64,000 bases of DNA from Topomyia yanbarensis (taxonomy: Eukaryota; Arthropoda; Insecta; Diptera; Culicidae). The stretch covers positions 82,520,370 through 82,584,369 of the forward strand of contig NC_080671.1 in assembly GCF_030247195.1 (NCBI RefSeq). Direction: 5' to 3'. The position numbers were made by a program, and so were the translations under genes. Below, piece after piece: positions 22,321-35,148 of the stretch; within the stretch, counting starts at the first letter, position 1; every line of letters begins with the position of its first letter. The notes beneath the pieces are model-generated. The model did not search any database and had not been told where the DNA came from. It was given only the letters and a program-made list of their open reading frames with translations.

Positions 22321-25024
22321 CACTGTGTCCCACATTGAAATTCGGCAAACCTACTCCCAAGCGTATCCTAAAATAATCGGTACATTTGACTCCTTCCCAA
22401 TAGGGACTCGAATATTTGACGACTGGCTTATAAGACCAGTGCTGCACCCGCTAAACCGCCGCACCAGGACAAGGTCTGCTAAAATCATAAAATTTCTATT
22501 TCGCTCAATGTGCCATAGCATCAACATTTTCCATCCGATGTTAGTGATAATAGACTTAAAATTAACGTTAACGTATTATCTGTCATCTTAGATTCCAAAA
22601 GGTCCAAAAGAAAAATTTGTTTTTCTGTAAAAAAAAATCAATTAAAAATGAGTAACTTTTAAAAATGGTCAAAAATGCACTTTTTTAAACTTTGGTCGCT
22701 TGCAGCACCAAAAATTTTACATATGTTCGACACATATTATATGTTTTTGGAAAGTGCATCTCGGCACCTTTCAACCTGCATATTGACTAAATTAGTTGGA
22801 TGATTTTGACACGAAATATTGACTAAAAACTACAAAAAGTGCCCAAAAACGATTTTTTTGAGAAAATCACAAAATCGCTTCTTTGAACAAAAAATAATAT
22901 TGTTTTCGTGTTTAGCGACTCAAAATTAATTTTCTTGAAGCTTCATTTTTCTTGTAAACTAGTGAAATCAAGGGTTTTGGCAATTTTCCAAAACGGGGGG
23001 TGCTCTCACGACCCGAGGGGTGGTTCAATTGATACAAACATTTGGGTTTTTGTATATTCGCCCTAGATGAACAATTCCTCCAAATTTGGTTCAAATCCGT
23101 GAAGGTCGATTACACCTGCCTTGATCACTTCGCGTGGAATGACCCATATGTAGAATATTTTTGCTGCATTGGAAAAATTGAATTCTCACAATCATTGAAA
23201 ATATTCGAACTTTATTGCAGCCGACTGTAAATGTTGCGAAGACTTCTACTTGTAGCAGATATGCTAGTATCATTACAGAAAATTTTCTTTTTTTCAGTAG
23301 ATATGGAACATCTGAAGTAAAAATATTATGCAGGATTAGGCGGGCCTTGACTCTTGTGGAACATATACTCTAACAGGTAGAATAACAGATTTACAATTCA
23401 ATTCAATTACAACACCTTACTTCTGTTTTGACGATTTTTTGTCGCCCCGTGGAAGTGTAATTGAAATTTGTCGTTTCATTCGAGTGACAGTGTACTGGGC
23501 GCATAGTGGACTTTCATTCAAGCTCGCACTCTCCAGTTAGTAACCAGAGCTCCAGTCATTGATGACAAGAGAGAAGTGTCGATCATCTACGATAAAATGG
23601 TCTACAGTTGGCTACCAGTCTTTCCTTCATCATCGTCATTCCATTTGTCAAGCTTTCAATCAATCACTTGGAAGCTTCGCATCAATCATGAACTCAGGAA
23701 ATCATACTGAATCACACTGGAGTAAGAAAAAACCCTGTAAGTTTCTAGAATCGATTTTTCAATCAATCTGCTGTATGCTGAGTTCCTGAATATAATTAGT
23801 GACATTGAGGTTGGTTCAAGAGATATTCTCCTCCATTTCAAAACGCAATATTATATTAGTCTATAAAATGGTAATAAATTAATAAACAAGAATGTGGTAC
23901 TTGTTTTTCTTTAGATAACAATACCATTGATAGAGGCAAACAAAAACTCAGTACTATACATACAAGCTCTAAGCTTCGTTATCTTACCCAGATAGTTAAT
24001 AATTGCTGAATTGTTTGCCAAAAAGGACATACTTTACAATTACTGTAATTACCGTCGTTTGGTACTCGCCACAGTTAACAACTGTTGCTAAGTTGTACTT
24101 GCTACAACTCCTGCCCTCCCTCACTGTTGTCAGTAACTGTTGGTGATCAATCAATCACCGGTCTTGGCTGATGGTTACAATGAATAAACAAAAAATATAC
24201 ATTGTTCGCAGAAGCCTCCCGGAAAGCTCACGTCTGAAAAAAAAACATTACCCTGACCGGTGCGTGGAAATGTGGTAGGTGAGAAGAGAGCTGACACCCT
24301 CTGTGAATGATTAACACCTTTTTTTGCTAATTTTGTGCAAAAAAGAATCACTGAACAGCAGGCGCAAAAATAAAGCTAAATCACTTCCCGATTAAAATAG
24401 CTACAGGTCGAAAATGCATGCACAAAGAAGGGTGTTAGCGAGCGATGCTAAATATAGCTGGGCTATACATTTAGAGACGTCGCTAGCGATGCGACAGAAG
24501 CCTAATTAAAATGACTGTAGAGCTCCGGGTGACGCTGACGTTGCTGGATAGTGGTTTTTGCAAACGGATTTGTAATGAAATGATCGGAGTCAGCGTCCAG
24601 CGCAAGGCTGAATAGTTGACTAACTCGGGTTGAAGGTCGATCACGGAACGGCGATGGCAGAAACGTATGAGCGGTGAAATTCCGAAAGATCTTCGATCCG
24701 TTTGCTGGCAAGGGCAATGTGACTCACATGGGGATTATAATTGATGTGATGTAATACGGAGTGAGTTGGTGAAAAGTACTAGCAAAATGCACAAAATTTA
24801 TATCAATGATTTCATAGCGCGGTATTTAGCTCTTGTGTTGAAAATAAGATCTTATTATGTAATGAAATATTTATGATACATTAGCAACCGATTTTTTAAG
24901 TTATGTGTAGGCGCAATTCATAAAAGAAAATAATCAAACTATAATCACTGAAAATCATTGGCTCACAGTCTTTCTTCTCTGTCAGTAAATAAACTGCTTG
25001 GAATTTTTAAGATTTTATTCATAA
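22321..25024. other. Non-coding DNA
   Basis: Nothing identified except a GC-richer stretch around 24230-24720 whose minus strand is open for 71 codons without motifs. It could be regulatory or a host exon, but no splice sites support that. Confidence 0.35.
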
Positions 25025-25885
25025 TTAGGTTCTTTACTGAAACAGTTAACCTTACCTCACTTTTCTTGACAGTTCGATTGTACTGTTCAGAGGTTGAAAT
25101 ATTCGCTCATTCTTACGACAAGCAGTTTATCGCACAGCTTTTTCATCCTTAGTAGGCACGGACCCAACTTTTCACCTTTCAAGAAATTGCGAGAATTTGC
25201 TGACAATGCAGTATGGAAGCGTGATAACTTCGTAGCCTCGAACCTCGTGATAAATTAAGTTCAAGAAAAACCATTAATATATTACATTATAGAATTTATT
25301 TACCCACATTATTGAAGTATTTACATTCTAAGGATCTGTATCTACTCATTTTTGTGATTTTTTGCGAAACCATTAGTTATTCGGCAGTTTTACATTAGGC
25401 GCGAAAATATTATCTCATATTATACCGCGAAAAGATAAGATCCAATACTGCCTTGTCGAGAAAAGTTGGAGAGCTAACAATGTTACATCGTATGCTTGCT
25501 TTTTTATTGCTGGTCGAAGTAGGTGAAATATCGCCTTATTCTGTTCATGAATGCGAAAATTGTAAACTCTGGTACTGTTTACATTAGGTTCTTTACTGGC
25601 ACAGTTAACCTCACTTTTCTTGACAGTTCGCTTGTACTGTTTACATGAACTTAGAAAAATTTGTGGACGACTAGATTCGCTCGAAGAACATCGTAAAGAA
25701 TTTTTCTAAGTCCATGTAAACAGTACAAGCGAACTGTCAAAAATGAACACTCAGTTCATTTGTGACGTCAGCGTAAAGTATTCAATGGACTTAGAAAAAT
25801 TTGTGGATGACTAGATTCGCTCGAAGCAAATCGTAAACAGTACAAGCGAGCTGTTAAAAATGAACACTCAGTTCATTTGTTCATG
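25025..25885. mobile_element. Cluster of related short inverted-repeat elements
   Basis: TTAGGTTCTTTACT followed by CACTTTTCTTGACAGTTCG occurs at 25025 and again at 25584. Starting in the second copy, 25621-25661 and 25699-25739 are near-perfect reverse complements (TGACAGTTCGCTTGTACTG against CAGTACAAGCGAACTGTCA) and form a 119-bp hairpin. A second partial copy of its right half follows at 25785-25885. Each right half ends in TGAACACTCAGTTCA, itself palindromic. This looks like one MITE inserted in, or duplicated beside, another of the same family. Confidence 0.55.
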
Positions 25886-27560
25886 AATTCTAGAATTGGT
25901 TCTTTACTCATAGTAGGTATATTATTCACTATCTATCTTGTGTGTTTGTAAAAATTCAAAAAATATATGTAATCATTTTCACTTTCGTGCAAGGATTTTG
26001 AAATTTACATTTTCAACTTCTTCACAAAATTCATGAATTCAGTTATGTTCCTTGAATTGTTTCATGAAATATAACATAGTTGTTTTCAGCTGCTAGTGAT
26101 TAGTCATAAGCGCAAGCAATAGATAAAAGAAAACTATAAGAACCTCGAACATCGCTATTCATTTGATGAGTTCAGTGTGATGTCCGGAAACAAAACAAAA
26201 ACTGCTTAGCTTAGTTTAGCTTAGCTTCGGTAGACTGCCCGTAGTTGCACTTCGTGGTTGACCGATTGAGAGAAAATGCACAATGATCCAAAAAAAGGTG
26301 CTTGGGAGGACCAAATTATTTTTTGGTGCATGTTTCACTGACCCAACATGTTCATAAAATGGTCAATAGCGATGCCGGCCACGTCCAATGCTGCTCTACC
26401 GGGGAAGGAAAGGAATGTTGGTTCGAGACTACCTCGGCATCTTCAAGAGCACCACGAGAAAAGAACAGTGGTAGTAAGAAAGGAAAAAGATGCGAAGACG
26501 ACATATCTGGTAGACATGGTTGACAATATGTACGAAAGTCGCTCGTACTCAAGAATTAAAAACTTGAGATCCGGAGAGCCGGCCATCGAAAGTGCTGCTT
26601 CTTATTTACACTTTAATTACCTTTCCAGATTTTTTCAGTTTTCGTTCGAACTTCGCATTAAATAGCGATAAAATGTCTTGAAACAAACTCAGTCGATATT
26701 TTTATGAAGAGAATATGAAAAAATTTTGAGCGGCCCAAAATTAGCATTAACTGTACTGAAAGCTTTACGTTGTATGACGGCTACATTAACAGTTATACGC
26801 GCACGTCGTTTGTTCCCCTTCCCTATCAGCATACACGAAGCCGTAGCGTGGCTCCCTAGCGCCCCTGGCGGAGTTTCAGTTATGCGCTCCTTGGTGTTTA
26901 GTTTTCTTCTAGTTTGATATTCGAACAATAATTCAATGTGTACCTTGAAATGACACATTTATTCTGACTAGCGTTATGACATATCTTCACTTAGTTTATT
27001 AAGCAAGTCAAGATCGTCAATCGTTGCAACATCATTCGAAGTCTGCTGCTTGAAGGGGGCTGACGAAGTATTTCTTAGGACACTTTGTGAAATCAGGTAT
27101 TTATAGGCGACAAACGGAGGATTTGTTCTGGAAACTATACGTGCAAATCGATACACTGAGTAGAAAATTTATTAGGAAACACAACCCGTCTCTATCATAT
27201 AACAATCCGTAGAATTTATTTGAATAATTCTCACGTGTTTTTGAGAAGGGTTGGAACAGTCACCAACTGTTAAATTTTTATCCGATGGTTGGAAACTTGT
27301 AAAAATCACCAAAAAATTCAAAAATCTTGAGCAGTATATTTATGAAATAAGTTAAAGCTAGTTTTTAAAGGCGACAGACGGAGGAACAATTCAGGTGACT
27401 GTATAAAGAGATCAGTATAGTGAAGAGACACGAACGGTCAGACCGTATCTGATCTTGTTTCGGATCAAAGATAAGTATTCTGAATATCTGATGAAAAATA
27501 ATCAGCCTATACAAATATTTCGAAAGTTCGCCCAGATAAGCTCATACTTGTGATCTATAG
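25886..27560. other. Non-coding DNA with a few GC-richer stretches
   Basis: Open frames of 60-105 codons at 26302-26958 overlap one another on both strands. One (26348-26665) is charged (HLQEHHEKRTVVVRKEKDA) but has no match I recognise. A CTTAGCTTAGTTTAGCTTAG stretch at 26204-26223 is a short simple repeat. No exon is supported. Confidence 0.35.
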
Positions 27561-27973
27561 CTTCAAGCAAGCAAATTAAATTATTGGCGACAAGTCATTT
27601 AAGAAGGACTATCAAGTCTACATATCCGTACACAAAAGTAGAGATCGACGGTGTGTTTATCGGTTCTATTTGGTTCTATATTGAATGGCTATCGCACTGG
27701 ACGGGAAAATTTTTTATGTCCCTTCAAACTCGTATCGAGTGGCCTTGGGCGGGATTGCTTTGCCTAGTTACGAGTTGTTCGACAAGATTCGTCAAACTGT
27801 TCATACCATGCGTCATGTTTTGCACCGAATACAGGCAAATGGGCTATTGTAGCAATAAAACCCGATGTGGGCACACTTACCATGAGAATAATGAGATTAA
27901 AATCACTTGGGACACGCTATATGCATCATTTGACAGAAATACTGATACGCCACTCACCATGACAGATAGTTAA
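27561..27973 (+). pseudogene. Non-LTR retrotransposon ORF1 (gag-like) remnant
   Basis: One frame runs 129 codons to a stop at 27971. Its middle part (FVKLFIPCVMFCTEYRQMG, then YCSNKTRCGHTYHENN) resembles the zinc-knuckle region of ORF1 in insect non-LTR elements, which binds element RNA. The CCHC spacing is damaged. A second frame in the same stretch (SYRVALGGIALPSYELFDKI) looks like the preceding gag segment, implying a frameshift near 27780. The clade cannot be told from so little; Loa, I and R1 types all have such proteins. Confidence 0.5.
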
Positions 27974-30386
27974 GCTCTCTTAGCTCATGAAAAAATGCGA
28001 CTCTGATGGTCTTCATGAAGGGGGTTCAACTTAGTGCAGGACTGGCTGGGGATTGATAAAGCACTGAGAACTTTGTGATGTTGCGGAACTCCTCACTGCA
28101 CCAATAATACTTTAATTAGCACAGAATGGGGTACTGATAATCATAATCGATCTAACTTTCTACAGGATATTTTCTAGAGCGTAAAACGGTAGCCTGCTGT
28201 ACTGCCCATGACCACATTTATGTTCCATTCTGTTGCCATGAAATTGTGAAAACGAACGAAATAGTTCGCAATTTTTTTTTGATTCTTAAATTTAAAGTCT
28301 TTGACGCTGAAAATGCTGTGTCATCACAACTCAACCACGTCCGTTAATTATTCTTCTCTCCACTGTAGGTTTGAAGACAACGTCATTTATTGTGAATAAA
28401 TCTGAATGGGACTGACAGGGCCGTAGAGTTGTCATCTGGTGCTTTTGGTGGGCCCGGCCCGGCCCGACTAACCGCACGCTACGGATCTGAGCATACTGGA
28501 TTGCTACTGCAGACTAAATAAAGTATCAACAGTTAAAATGAAGCAGACTTCAGAACGAAAACAACCTAGCAACAGCTTTGATGGGCACACCGGAGCCCCA
28601 GCCATCATTGTGGGTCTGACAAAGATTCAGGCATTTGTCAAAAAAACTCCTCAACTTCTATCTAGATAAAAAACCTGTTGCCGTACTAGACTCGTGAAAC
28701 AAAAACGCCCATGTCTACCTGATTTCCCAAACACTCAATTAATTTGCTAAAGTTCTGGAACTCTGAACGGCGCCTTCCTTTAAAAAATAGTTTCAACTGT
28801 TCATCATCAACGAAAATAAACACCACGAGTGATTCCCTATTCCAAGTATGTGATGGCTCTTTGATAATTGAATTAAACCTCAAAGTTCCATTTTCATCAT
28901 TATGCTCTCGGACTATAAAGACCTGTTCCAGCAGCTACCCGACACGAAGCCGGCAAATGATGGATGAATTGTGGTCGATGCTTTTTTGTTGATATTAACT
29001 TACTCAAGTATAGCGTAGCATTGCGAGAGGACCTTCCGCCAGACGAACATGCGAGATATATCCCTGGCAACCAAGCAATCAAAGTCACGCGTGTGCCACC
29101 TCGAAGGAATGCAAGCGTGCACACGCGCGAACTTGAGAAAAAATGATATATTCTTTGAAAAAAAATCTGCGTGTCTTGACTTGACACCGTATAGACAGAC
29201 TTCTTCAATACGTCGTAAACGCCAAATTTCATCCGGTTTTGGCTGCAACATTTCTACATCAGCTAATCTTCAAATGATGAGCCACCAAGAGGTTCCGTAC
29301 TTATCCGAGCAAATGCTCTGTTATTTGATGTTTTCACCTCTAGGATCATGGCGCACATTTCGGCTCCGTCGCAAGGACACCACGAGCGTAGAACGCTTAT
29401 AAGATCGTTAGCTATTATTACAATTGGCTTTGCGGTAGTTCCTAGTGCCCATCAACAGTCACGAGTGGTTCGGGACCAAACAAACGACACGACAGCGCGG
29501 AAGATGTCATGAGATGAAGTAATTAAGTCTGTAGATGGCATTTACTTGGGCAGCATTTTGGTTTGTTGGTCGCTCGGTTGGCTGGTTGGTTGGTAAGTTG
29601 CCCAACGGCCGAACACGCGGCGATATAAGGATGATGAGGGTAAGATTAATAAATGATAGCCATTTAATAATAATAATTGGCCAAGGATGATTGGCGACAC
29701 AATAAATCATGTAAGGCACCTCGCAAAGGACACACAGAGGGATGAAGTTTAATGTCTTCATTCGGTATCTGTAGTAGATGCTAAGGTTACCAGTAGTGAG
29801 ATAATATACTACCAAGTAGTGATGTGGGATTTCATTTACAAATGTCTATTGGCTGTTCCAGTTGCAGTCAACATTCAAATTTAAAGTTAACTAGATGTTT
29901 AAAAAAAGCACGGGATATGGTTTTGAAATTTTTGCGTTCAAACTCAAGTCAGTTAATACCTCTTTGGAGAGACATTGTAAAAGAAATTACAAATGAATGG
30001 ATAATGGTTGAGAGGCAGGACTGTACCGTAAAATGAATGAAACCCAACTAAAAAGCCCAAGAGGACAAATTGTCCAAGATATCATCCAAGGGTTCCAACA
30101 GATTGACAGCATTGGGTTCTCTAACCTAGACCACTCCATCATCCGTAAGTTGCCTTAACTTACAGGAATTGACAAGACATTTGTCAATTTCATACATATG
30201 AAAGCTGTAGAATAGGGAGCTGAAACATGAACTCTGTGGAAAACTCACGCAGCATCTTAATATTGTTCAATCATCGTGCTTTTCACGCGATTCATCTACC
30301 TTTCAAATAACAAGTTTAGCAAGAAGTTAGTTAAAATCGGTGAGACTATGCTGGTGCAGTTTCTCTGAAAGAACGTTTATAGTTAC
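27974..30386. other. Degenerate DNA, no gene supported
   Basis: Several open frames up to 117 codons (for example 29049-29402 plus, 28900-29232 minus) overlap on both strands and show no domain. The GC-richer block at 28890-29400 could be retroelement or exon debris. A GGCCCGGCCCGGCCCG run is at 28453-28468. GGTTGG repeats lie near 29580. Confidence 0.35.
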
Positions 30387-31480
30387 TTAATCAAAAGTAC
30401 TAATGCTAATAGTAACCATCTTTATGTGCTTAGGCCATTTGAATTTCTGCTGTAAGAAACGCGAAATTCTGTTTCTGCCATTTGCTTCGACCCAATTGTC
30501 GAGGTGTAACAGGATCATTTTCTCGAACAACTTCCAAATAAAGGATTCAATCGGTCGATACGAATTGTGATCGGAGGATGGTTTTCCCAATTTTGAAATG
30601 GCGATCATTCTCCACTCTTGAGGAACAATTTCACTCGCATAGAACTTGTTGAATAAAACCAACAAACGCCTTTTCGCAGAGTCAGGTATATTCTATAATA
30701 AGTTGAATTTGATTCTATCTAATCCTGGAGCGTTATTGCTACATGACTAAAGAGTAAGTGAGAACTATCTACACCATCGAAAATGGTAATTTGTTCGTGG
30801 TGTCGTGAGAGGACGAGACGCGAAAGGTCTTCTGTGTCGGCACCAGACTCTTCGCAGATTTTTTTTGGCGAAAATCTAATGTGCTTGTACGTTCGGTTGA
30901 TATAGGAATCCGTGTCATTTCTCCCTTGGTCAAAATGGTCGTATTAAATATGTCACAAACATCTTGGAGGTGGATCAATTATCACCATAAAAACAACCTC
31001 ATGCCGTGTCATGGAAGCTGAAATCTCCTGAGAAACGCATCGATGCGGAGAGTAGTTCCGCAATATCAGAAAGCCGTCGGTAGCTAACTGGGCCTCTAAG
31101 GGCAACGTAGATGGAAGCAATGCAAAGACCTTTTATCGTCACTTGGCAAGCGATACCTTCAATGCCTGAAGACGAGTAGAGGTAGGTAATTCGATAGAAG
31201 TCATAAGACTTTTTGAGCCCCTAAAGTACTCCTCCATTGTGGTCTTCTCGATCGAAGCTGATAATATTAATATGGTGGAAGTTGACGTTTATATCCAAGT
31301 TTCACATAATGCAAATGCATAATGTGATCAGATCCGTGACCTCGTTCGATGAAATAGCTGTCGAAAGGTATGATTGCTGCAAAGAAGTACCATTTTTCGC
31401 AGTCAGCTGCTTTAAAAGTGTTTTCACTATAAAGAAGCATACTTTAAAAGCTTCGGTTTCTTAAAAAGAAAGAAAAATAT
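30387..31480 (-). pseudogene. Non-LTR retrotransposon: endonuclease plus RT start, decayed
   Basis: Read from high to low coordinates on the minus strand. From about 31340 to 31010 comes an apurinic-type endonuclease remnant, with FDREDHNGGVL, SSGIEGIACQVTIKGL, CIASIYV and GDFSFH, where the family norm is GDFNxH. This runs into HLQDVCDIFNTTILTKGE and then an RT start at 30387-30665 (VPQEWRMIAISKLGKPSSDH, then NSYRPIESFIWKLFEKMIL). Stops and indels break it several times. The rest of the RT is missing. The style is that of I/Jockey-type elements of mosquitoes. It is not the same family as the RT at 35-37 kb. Confidence 0.65.
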
Positions 31481-31558
31481 ATGTCTCGATTTTATCAATG
31501 TCCCTGTTTTATCAGCCAAAATTCACCAAGGGGCTGATAAAAACGGGGTTTCACTGTA
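31468..31558 (+). repeat. MITE end with CTGATAAAAACGGGG
   Basis: Ends in CTGATAAAAACGGGG then TTTCACTGTA, with an inverted CTGTTTTATCAGCC partner 40 bp upstream. It is the best-preserved member of the family also seen at 1985-2096, 22217-22320 and 53868-53945. Confidence 0.55.
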
Positions 31559-31911
31559 ATTTTTTCCCCTTTGTTCGCTGTTTCATTTTTAGTTTAAACT
31601 ATTGTAGCTTGTTTCCTGAGTTTCAGTTTTGTGGAGTTTGAAATGATTATTTGAGTCTGATTCCGGATCCAAACACTATCTGATATGTTTTGTACATCTA
31701 AATATGTAATAAGAATTAAATTACTTCAACTTCAGTTTTTATTGCTTTCCACAGAATAATTCCATATCATTTTGGTGCGCACTATTTTACACTTCATTAT
31801 TCATATGAACAGATATTCTGATTGCAGTTGAGGATCGAAATAATGAACTTACGCCTTCCGATTTTTCTACCATTTTCATCGTGCGCTACTAAAGCGCAAC
31901 TAGTGAACACG
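31559..31911. other. AT-rich spacer
   Basis: No gene or repeat boundary recognised up to the hAT-like target duplication. Confidence 0.35.
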
Positions 31912-33632
31912 ACGGGTAATAGTGGCGGCGCGAGATGATTTGCCGCCAGGGGCCAAAAATTAAATTTGCCGCCCCTTTTATAATGAATTTTCAAAAGAGT
32001 TCAATTTTTTACCATTTATTCTATTTTTTGAAAATTTTATATGAAACCGTCCCCTTAAAAGTTTATGCGAGCAAGTTTCTAATTTAGAGATCGTGGGTTT
32101 GTATTGTATTTGACCAGACCTGCAACCTTTTCTGGATCACTTGAAAAGTACATTTTTTTATTTTGCGGTACTTTGTAGTTATTTATTATACTAATAACAA
32201 GGTCGCCGAATGATGAATACAACCCAGTGTTCGCCAGCTTCCAGCTCGTGCCTCACCTTTGCATGTAATTGCTTGTTAAACGTCCCTAGGTGAAAGGGCG
32301 GCCAAGTGTATCTATCATAATATCAAATTTGCCTTAACAAACTAGTCACCTAGTGACCGGATAATTCAAATCATATCTGAATGTATTTTAGATTTCCAGG
32401 TTACTCGATCTTGGACCGCCAGTTCCATAGACGCCCACCGCATGCACATCTTCCTCAATTGTGCACAGCCAGCGAGAGCGGGGTTTGTCTCGAAATTGAC
32501 GACTTCTTCCAGGTTCTCTGCTCTGTTGTCATAACTTTAATTGGTATCTCTTTCGTCTTTCGGCACTACAAGCCCAGCTCACTGTAGTCTGCCGTGTTTT
32601 ATCAGCCTTTCAATGTCAGCATGGTTGTATACTTGGTACTGTCTGGGCTATTCTCCCTTTTCTACTGTGCTGCCGAGTATTGAACGCAGAATTCTTCCCC
32701 AAACAAGCCGAGCACTCGATACCCTGCTTCCTTCAACATCCATGGCCGTACAGAGCAACAAGGAGTATCAGCGATTTGAATAGAGCAAGTTTTGCGCGCA
32801 TCCTCGGGCTGTGGGACTCTAGCTGACTACGTAAACCATATTCGCAGCAGCAACATGCATTTTTCTTTCGCGGCCAACATCGTTATCATATGTCAGTAGT
32901 GTTCTAAGATATATAAATTGGTTTACCGTACCCCATCGTTTTCCACCTCAAACCCAACACGACTGCTACGTTCTCTGCCAGCTACCATGTACTTTGTCTT
33001 GTCCGCAAGTTGTTTTCCCTGAATATATCCAGAATTTGTCGCATTTGGTCCGACGTCGATCGTGCTTCTCGAAACCCGCTTTTAAATTCATCAACAAAGG
33101 ATTCAGTCAACAGACGCAGTCTCCTCAAAAGAACACGAGAGACTACCTTGTAGGCGGCACTGATGATCGTTATGTCTCGGAAGACATTATGTTCGAGTTT
33201 GTAGTCCTTCTTGATGATAGGACATATGAGGCCATTCAACCAATCCGAAGGTATTCTTTCTACCACGCAGATCATCCCGATCACGGAGTGGATTGCTTCT
33301 CCCAGCCGGTCACTTTTTAGACTTTTAGACTACTACAAGGACATTCGGAAACTCATCTCCGTTGAATCTTTTGAGACTAATCAATAAGTATATAGTTTTG
33401 TTCGATCGCATCCGTCGTCCCGATTTCCTACCTTTTTAATTGTTAACAGATGCGAAAATAATATAAATTCAAGCTTTTCCTCCGCACTTGATTTTTATCG
33501 TGATTAATGAAACTTGAACAATTACTAAAAAATGAAATAGAAATTTGTTGAGTAGGAAATGCCGCCCCCTGATTTTGCCGCTCGGGGCGGTTGCCCCCTT
33601 CGCCCCCCCTTAGCGCCGCCACTGACGGGCAA
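31912..33632. mobile_element. hAT-like non-autonomous element with 8-bp target duplication
   Basis: An 8-bp near-duplication, ACGGGTAA at 31912-31919 and ACGGGCAA at 33625-33632, encloses termini reading TAGTGGCGGCGC and, inverted at the right, CAGTGGCGGCGC. CAGTGGCG-type ends with 8-bp duplications are typical of hAT transposons. The subterminal regions are rich in GCCGCC/GGCGGC (31921-31980 and 33556-33623). No hAT transposase remains. The interior holds an antisense RTE-like fragment. Confidence 0.6.
32395..33320 (-). pseudogene. RTE-like non-LTR RT fragment with internal deletion
   Basis: On the minus strand, 33284-32982 encodes the RT fingers: ERIPSDWLNGLICPIIKKDY, then AAYKVVSRVLLRRLRLL and SGFREARSTSDQMRQILDIF. 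The matching family continues to the catalytic YxDD, but here the sequence passes directly near 32980 into the C-terminal tail (antisense of TACTTGGTACTGTCT and CTTTCAATGTCAGCATGG around 32600). The catalytic centre is therefore deleted. It cannot encode an active enzyme. It lies nested in the hAT-like element and probably inserted there before or with that element's spread. Confidence 0.6.
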
Positions 33633-34297
33633 GTTGATTCTATACAATGTACACAAGATGCGCATTAGTTGCCCACTAAACTGGTTCAATTTCTGACTTT
33701 TAGCTCCACCAGGCTCTACCGATTCCTTTTATGGCCCATAGTAATTGTGCAAATTTTGGTACTGTTCGGTTGTGTCTACGGACCGTCCAAAAATTTCAAA
33801 GTTTTTATGGAAATTAGTATGTAAAATCTGTTAAAATTGAAAATAAATTCCTAAAAAATTACCTCATCAATCAATTCATGAGAACACTCTATATTTCTAA
33901 AGGCATTCTTCTACTGACACATTCGTGGAACATTGCAAGTTTGTGAAAATTCGCTGAGAAAAGTTATTAACTAAAGAAGTAGTATGACTTCAAAACAAGT
34001 GGATTTTATTATTAATCATAGCAGTCCTGCTTGAGTAGCTCCATCGTTATACAAGTGTAAACTAGACTTGCCACCCACCGCTCGCGTATGGCAGTAAAAA
34101 ATGATTACTGCGAAAGTTATATAAAAAATTTGGTTTTTCATGAATTAACCCTTAGCAATATGTTTAAGGGGTTATAACTATTTGGGTTTTAAAAAATTTG
34201 GTTATGTTCGCGATTTTTTATTTCTTCCTTGTTATGGTTTTTTTGTGATTCTATTTTACATAGTAGTACACAGTTAAAGGTATTTGTAATAATTTTT
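33633..34297. other. AT-rich spacer
   Basis: No gene. A GTTTAAGGGGTTATAACTA sequence at about 34163 resembles the end of the TTAA element at 4520 but lacks a partner. Confidence 0.35.
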
Positions 34298-35148
34298 GCC
34301 TTTCTCATATAGAAAGGTTATGCAATCACTCTGAAAAACGTCAACCTAATCCCGGCCCGGAGGGCCGAGTGTCATAAACCATTCGACTCAGTTCGTCGAG
34401 ATTGGAAAAAGTCTGTATGTATGTGTATGTATGTGCGTGTCAAATAATGTCACTCATTTTTCTCAGAGATCGCTGGACCGATTAGACAAACTTAGTCTCA
34501 AATGAAAGGTGCAAATTTCCCATCGGCTGCTATTGAATTTTGGATCGATCGGAATTCTGGTTCCGGAATTACGGGTTTAAGAGTGTGTCCACACATAAAT
34601 TTCCCATATAAACTATAGGAAACATTAAAAATAGAATTTTTATTTTTGATGCTAAATGTCTTTAAGGTGCATGAAATTTGATGCAGACTCGAAATAAAAT
34701 TTCACTTTTTTGGATTTTGGTACATTTTTGTCTTTCTCATATAGAAAGGTTATGCAATCACTCTGAAAAATGTCAATCTAATCCCGGCCAATTTTTTTTT
34801 TTGACTGGCATAAGGTTTCTGGATTTTAACATGGTGATGGTATACGGAGGGGTTACCCCCCCCCCCCCCTCTACTGTTCACTCCCCTTCCTTTAAAATCC
34901 TCTTACACCACCCTTCAGACCACCACCCCATCCAGCCCTCATACCCCTCCCTCTCAATCCCATCATCTTTAAACCACCACTATACCACAAAGCATACCAA
35001 ATTAAGCTGGGGAATCGTTTGTTCGTGGGACTTTCGCCCTCCTCACACACCCACTCCCGCATGACAAAATGAGTTAGCAAACAGATAACATTGATCCAAT
35101 GCTGATTAAGCTAATGAAGTATGATATTTTTTTCTTTCAAGTGTTTCA
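34298..35148 (+). repeat. Family A copy 2, left part (two heads)
   Basis: Head 1 (TTTTGCCTTTCTCATATAG at 34298) leads to the CCCGGCCCGGAGGGCC block, a short TATG tract (34414-34440) and one subrepeat (CTCAGAGATCGCTGGACCG, then AAATGAAAGG). Head 2 (TTTGTCTTTCTCATATAG) follows at 34727 and then a shortened interior with a C tract (34856-34870) and C-rich DNA like that at 5850-6040. The copy is interrupted at 35149 by the non-LTR element; its right part resumes at 37660. Confidence 0.65.

Noticed and set aside
22250..22591. 113-codon frame from an ATG
   Set aside because: Its first codons lie in a dispersed MITE end and the rest has no motif or splice sites.
26348..26665. 105-codon charged frame
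   Set aside because: Overlaps frames in two other registers; not recognised and lacking splice sites.
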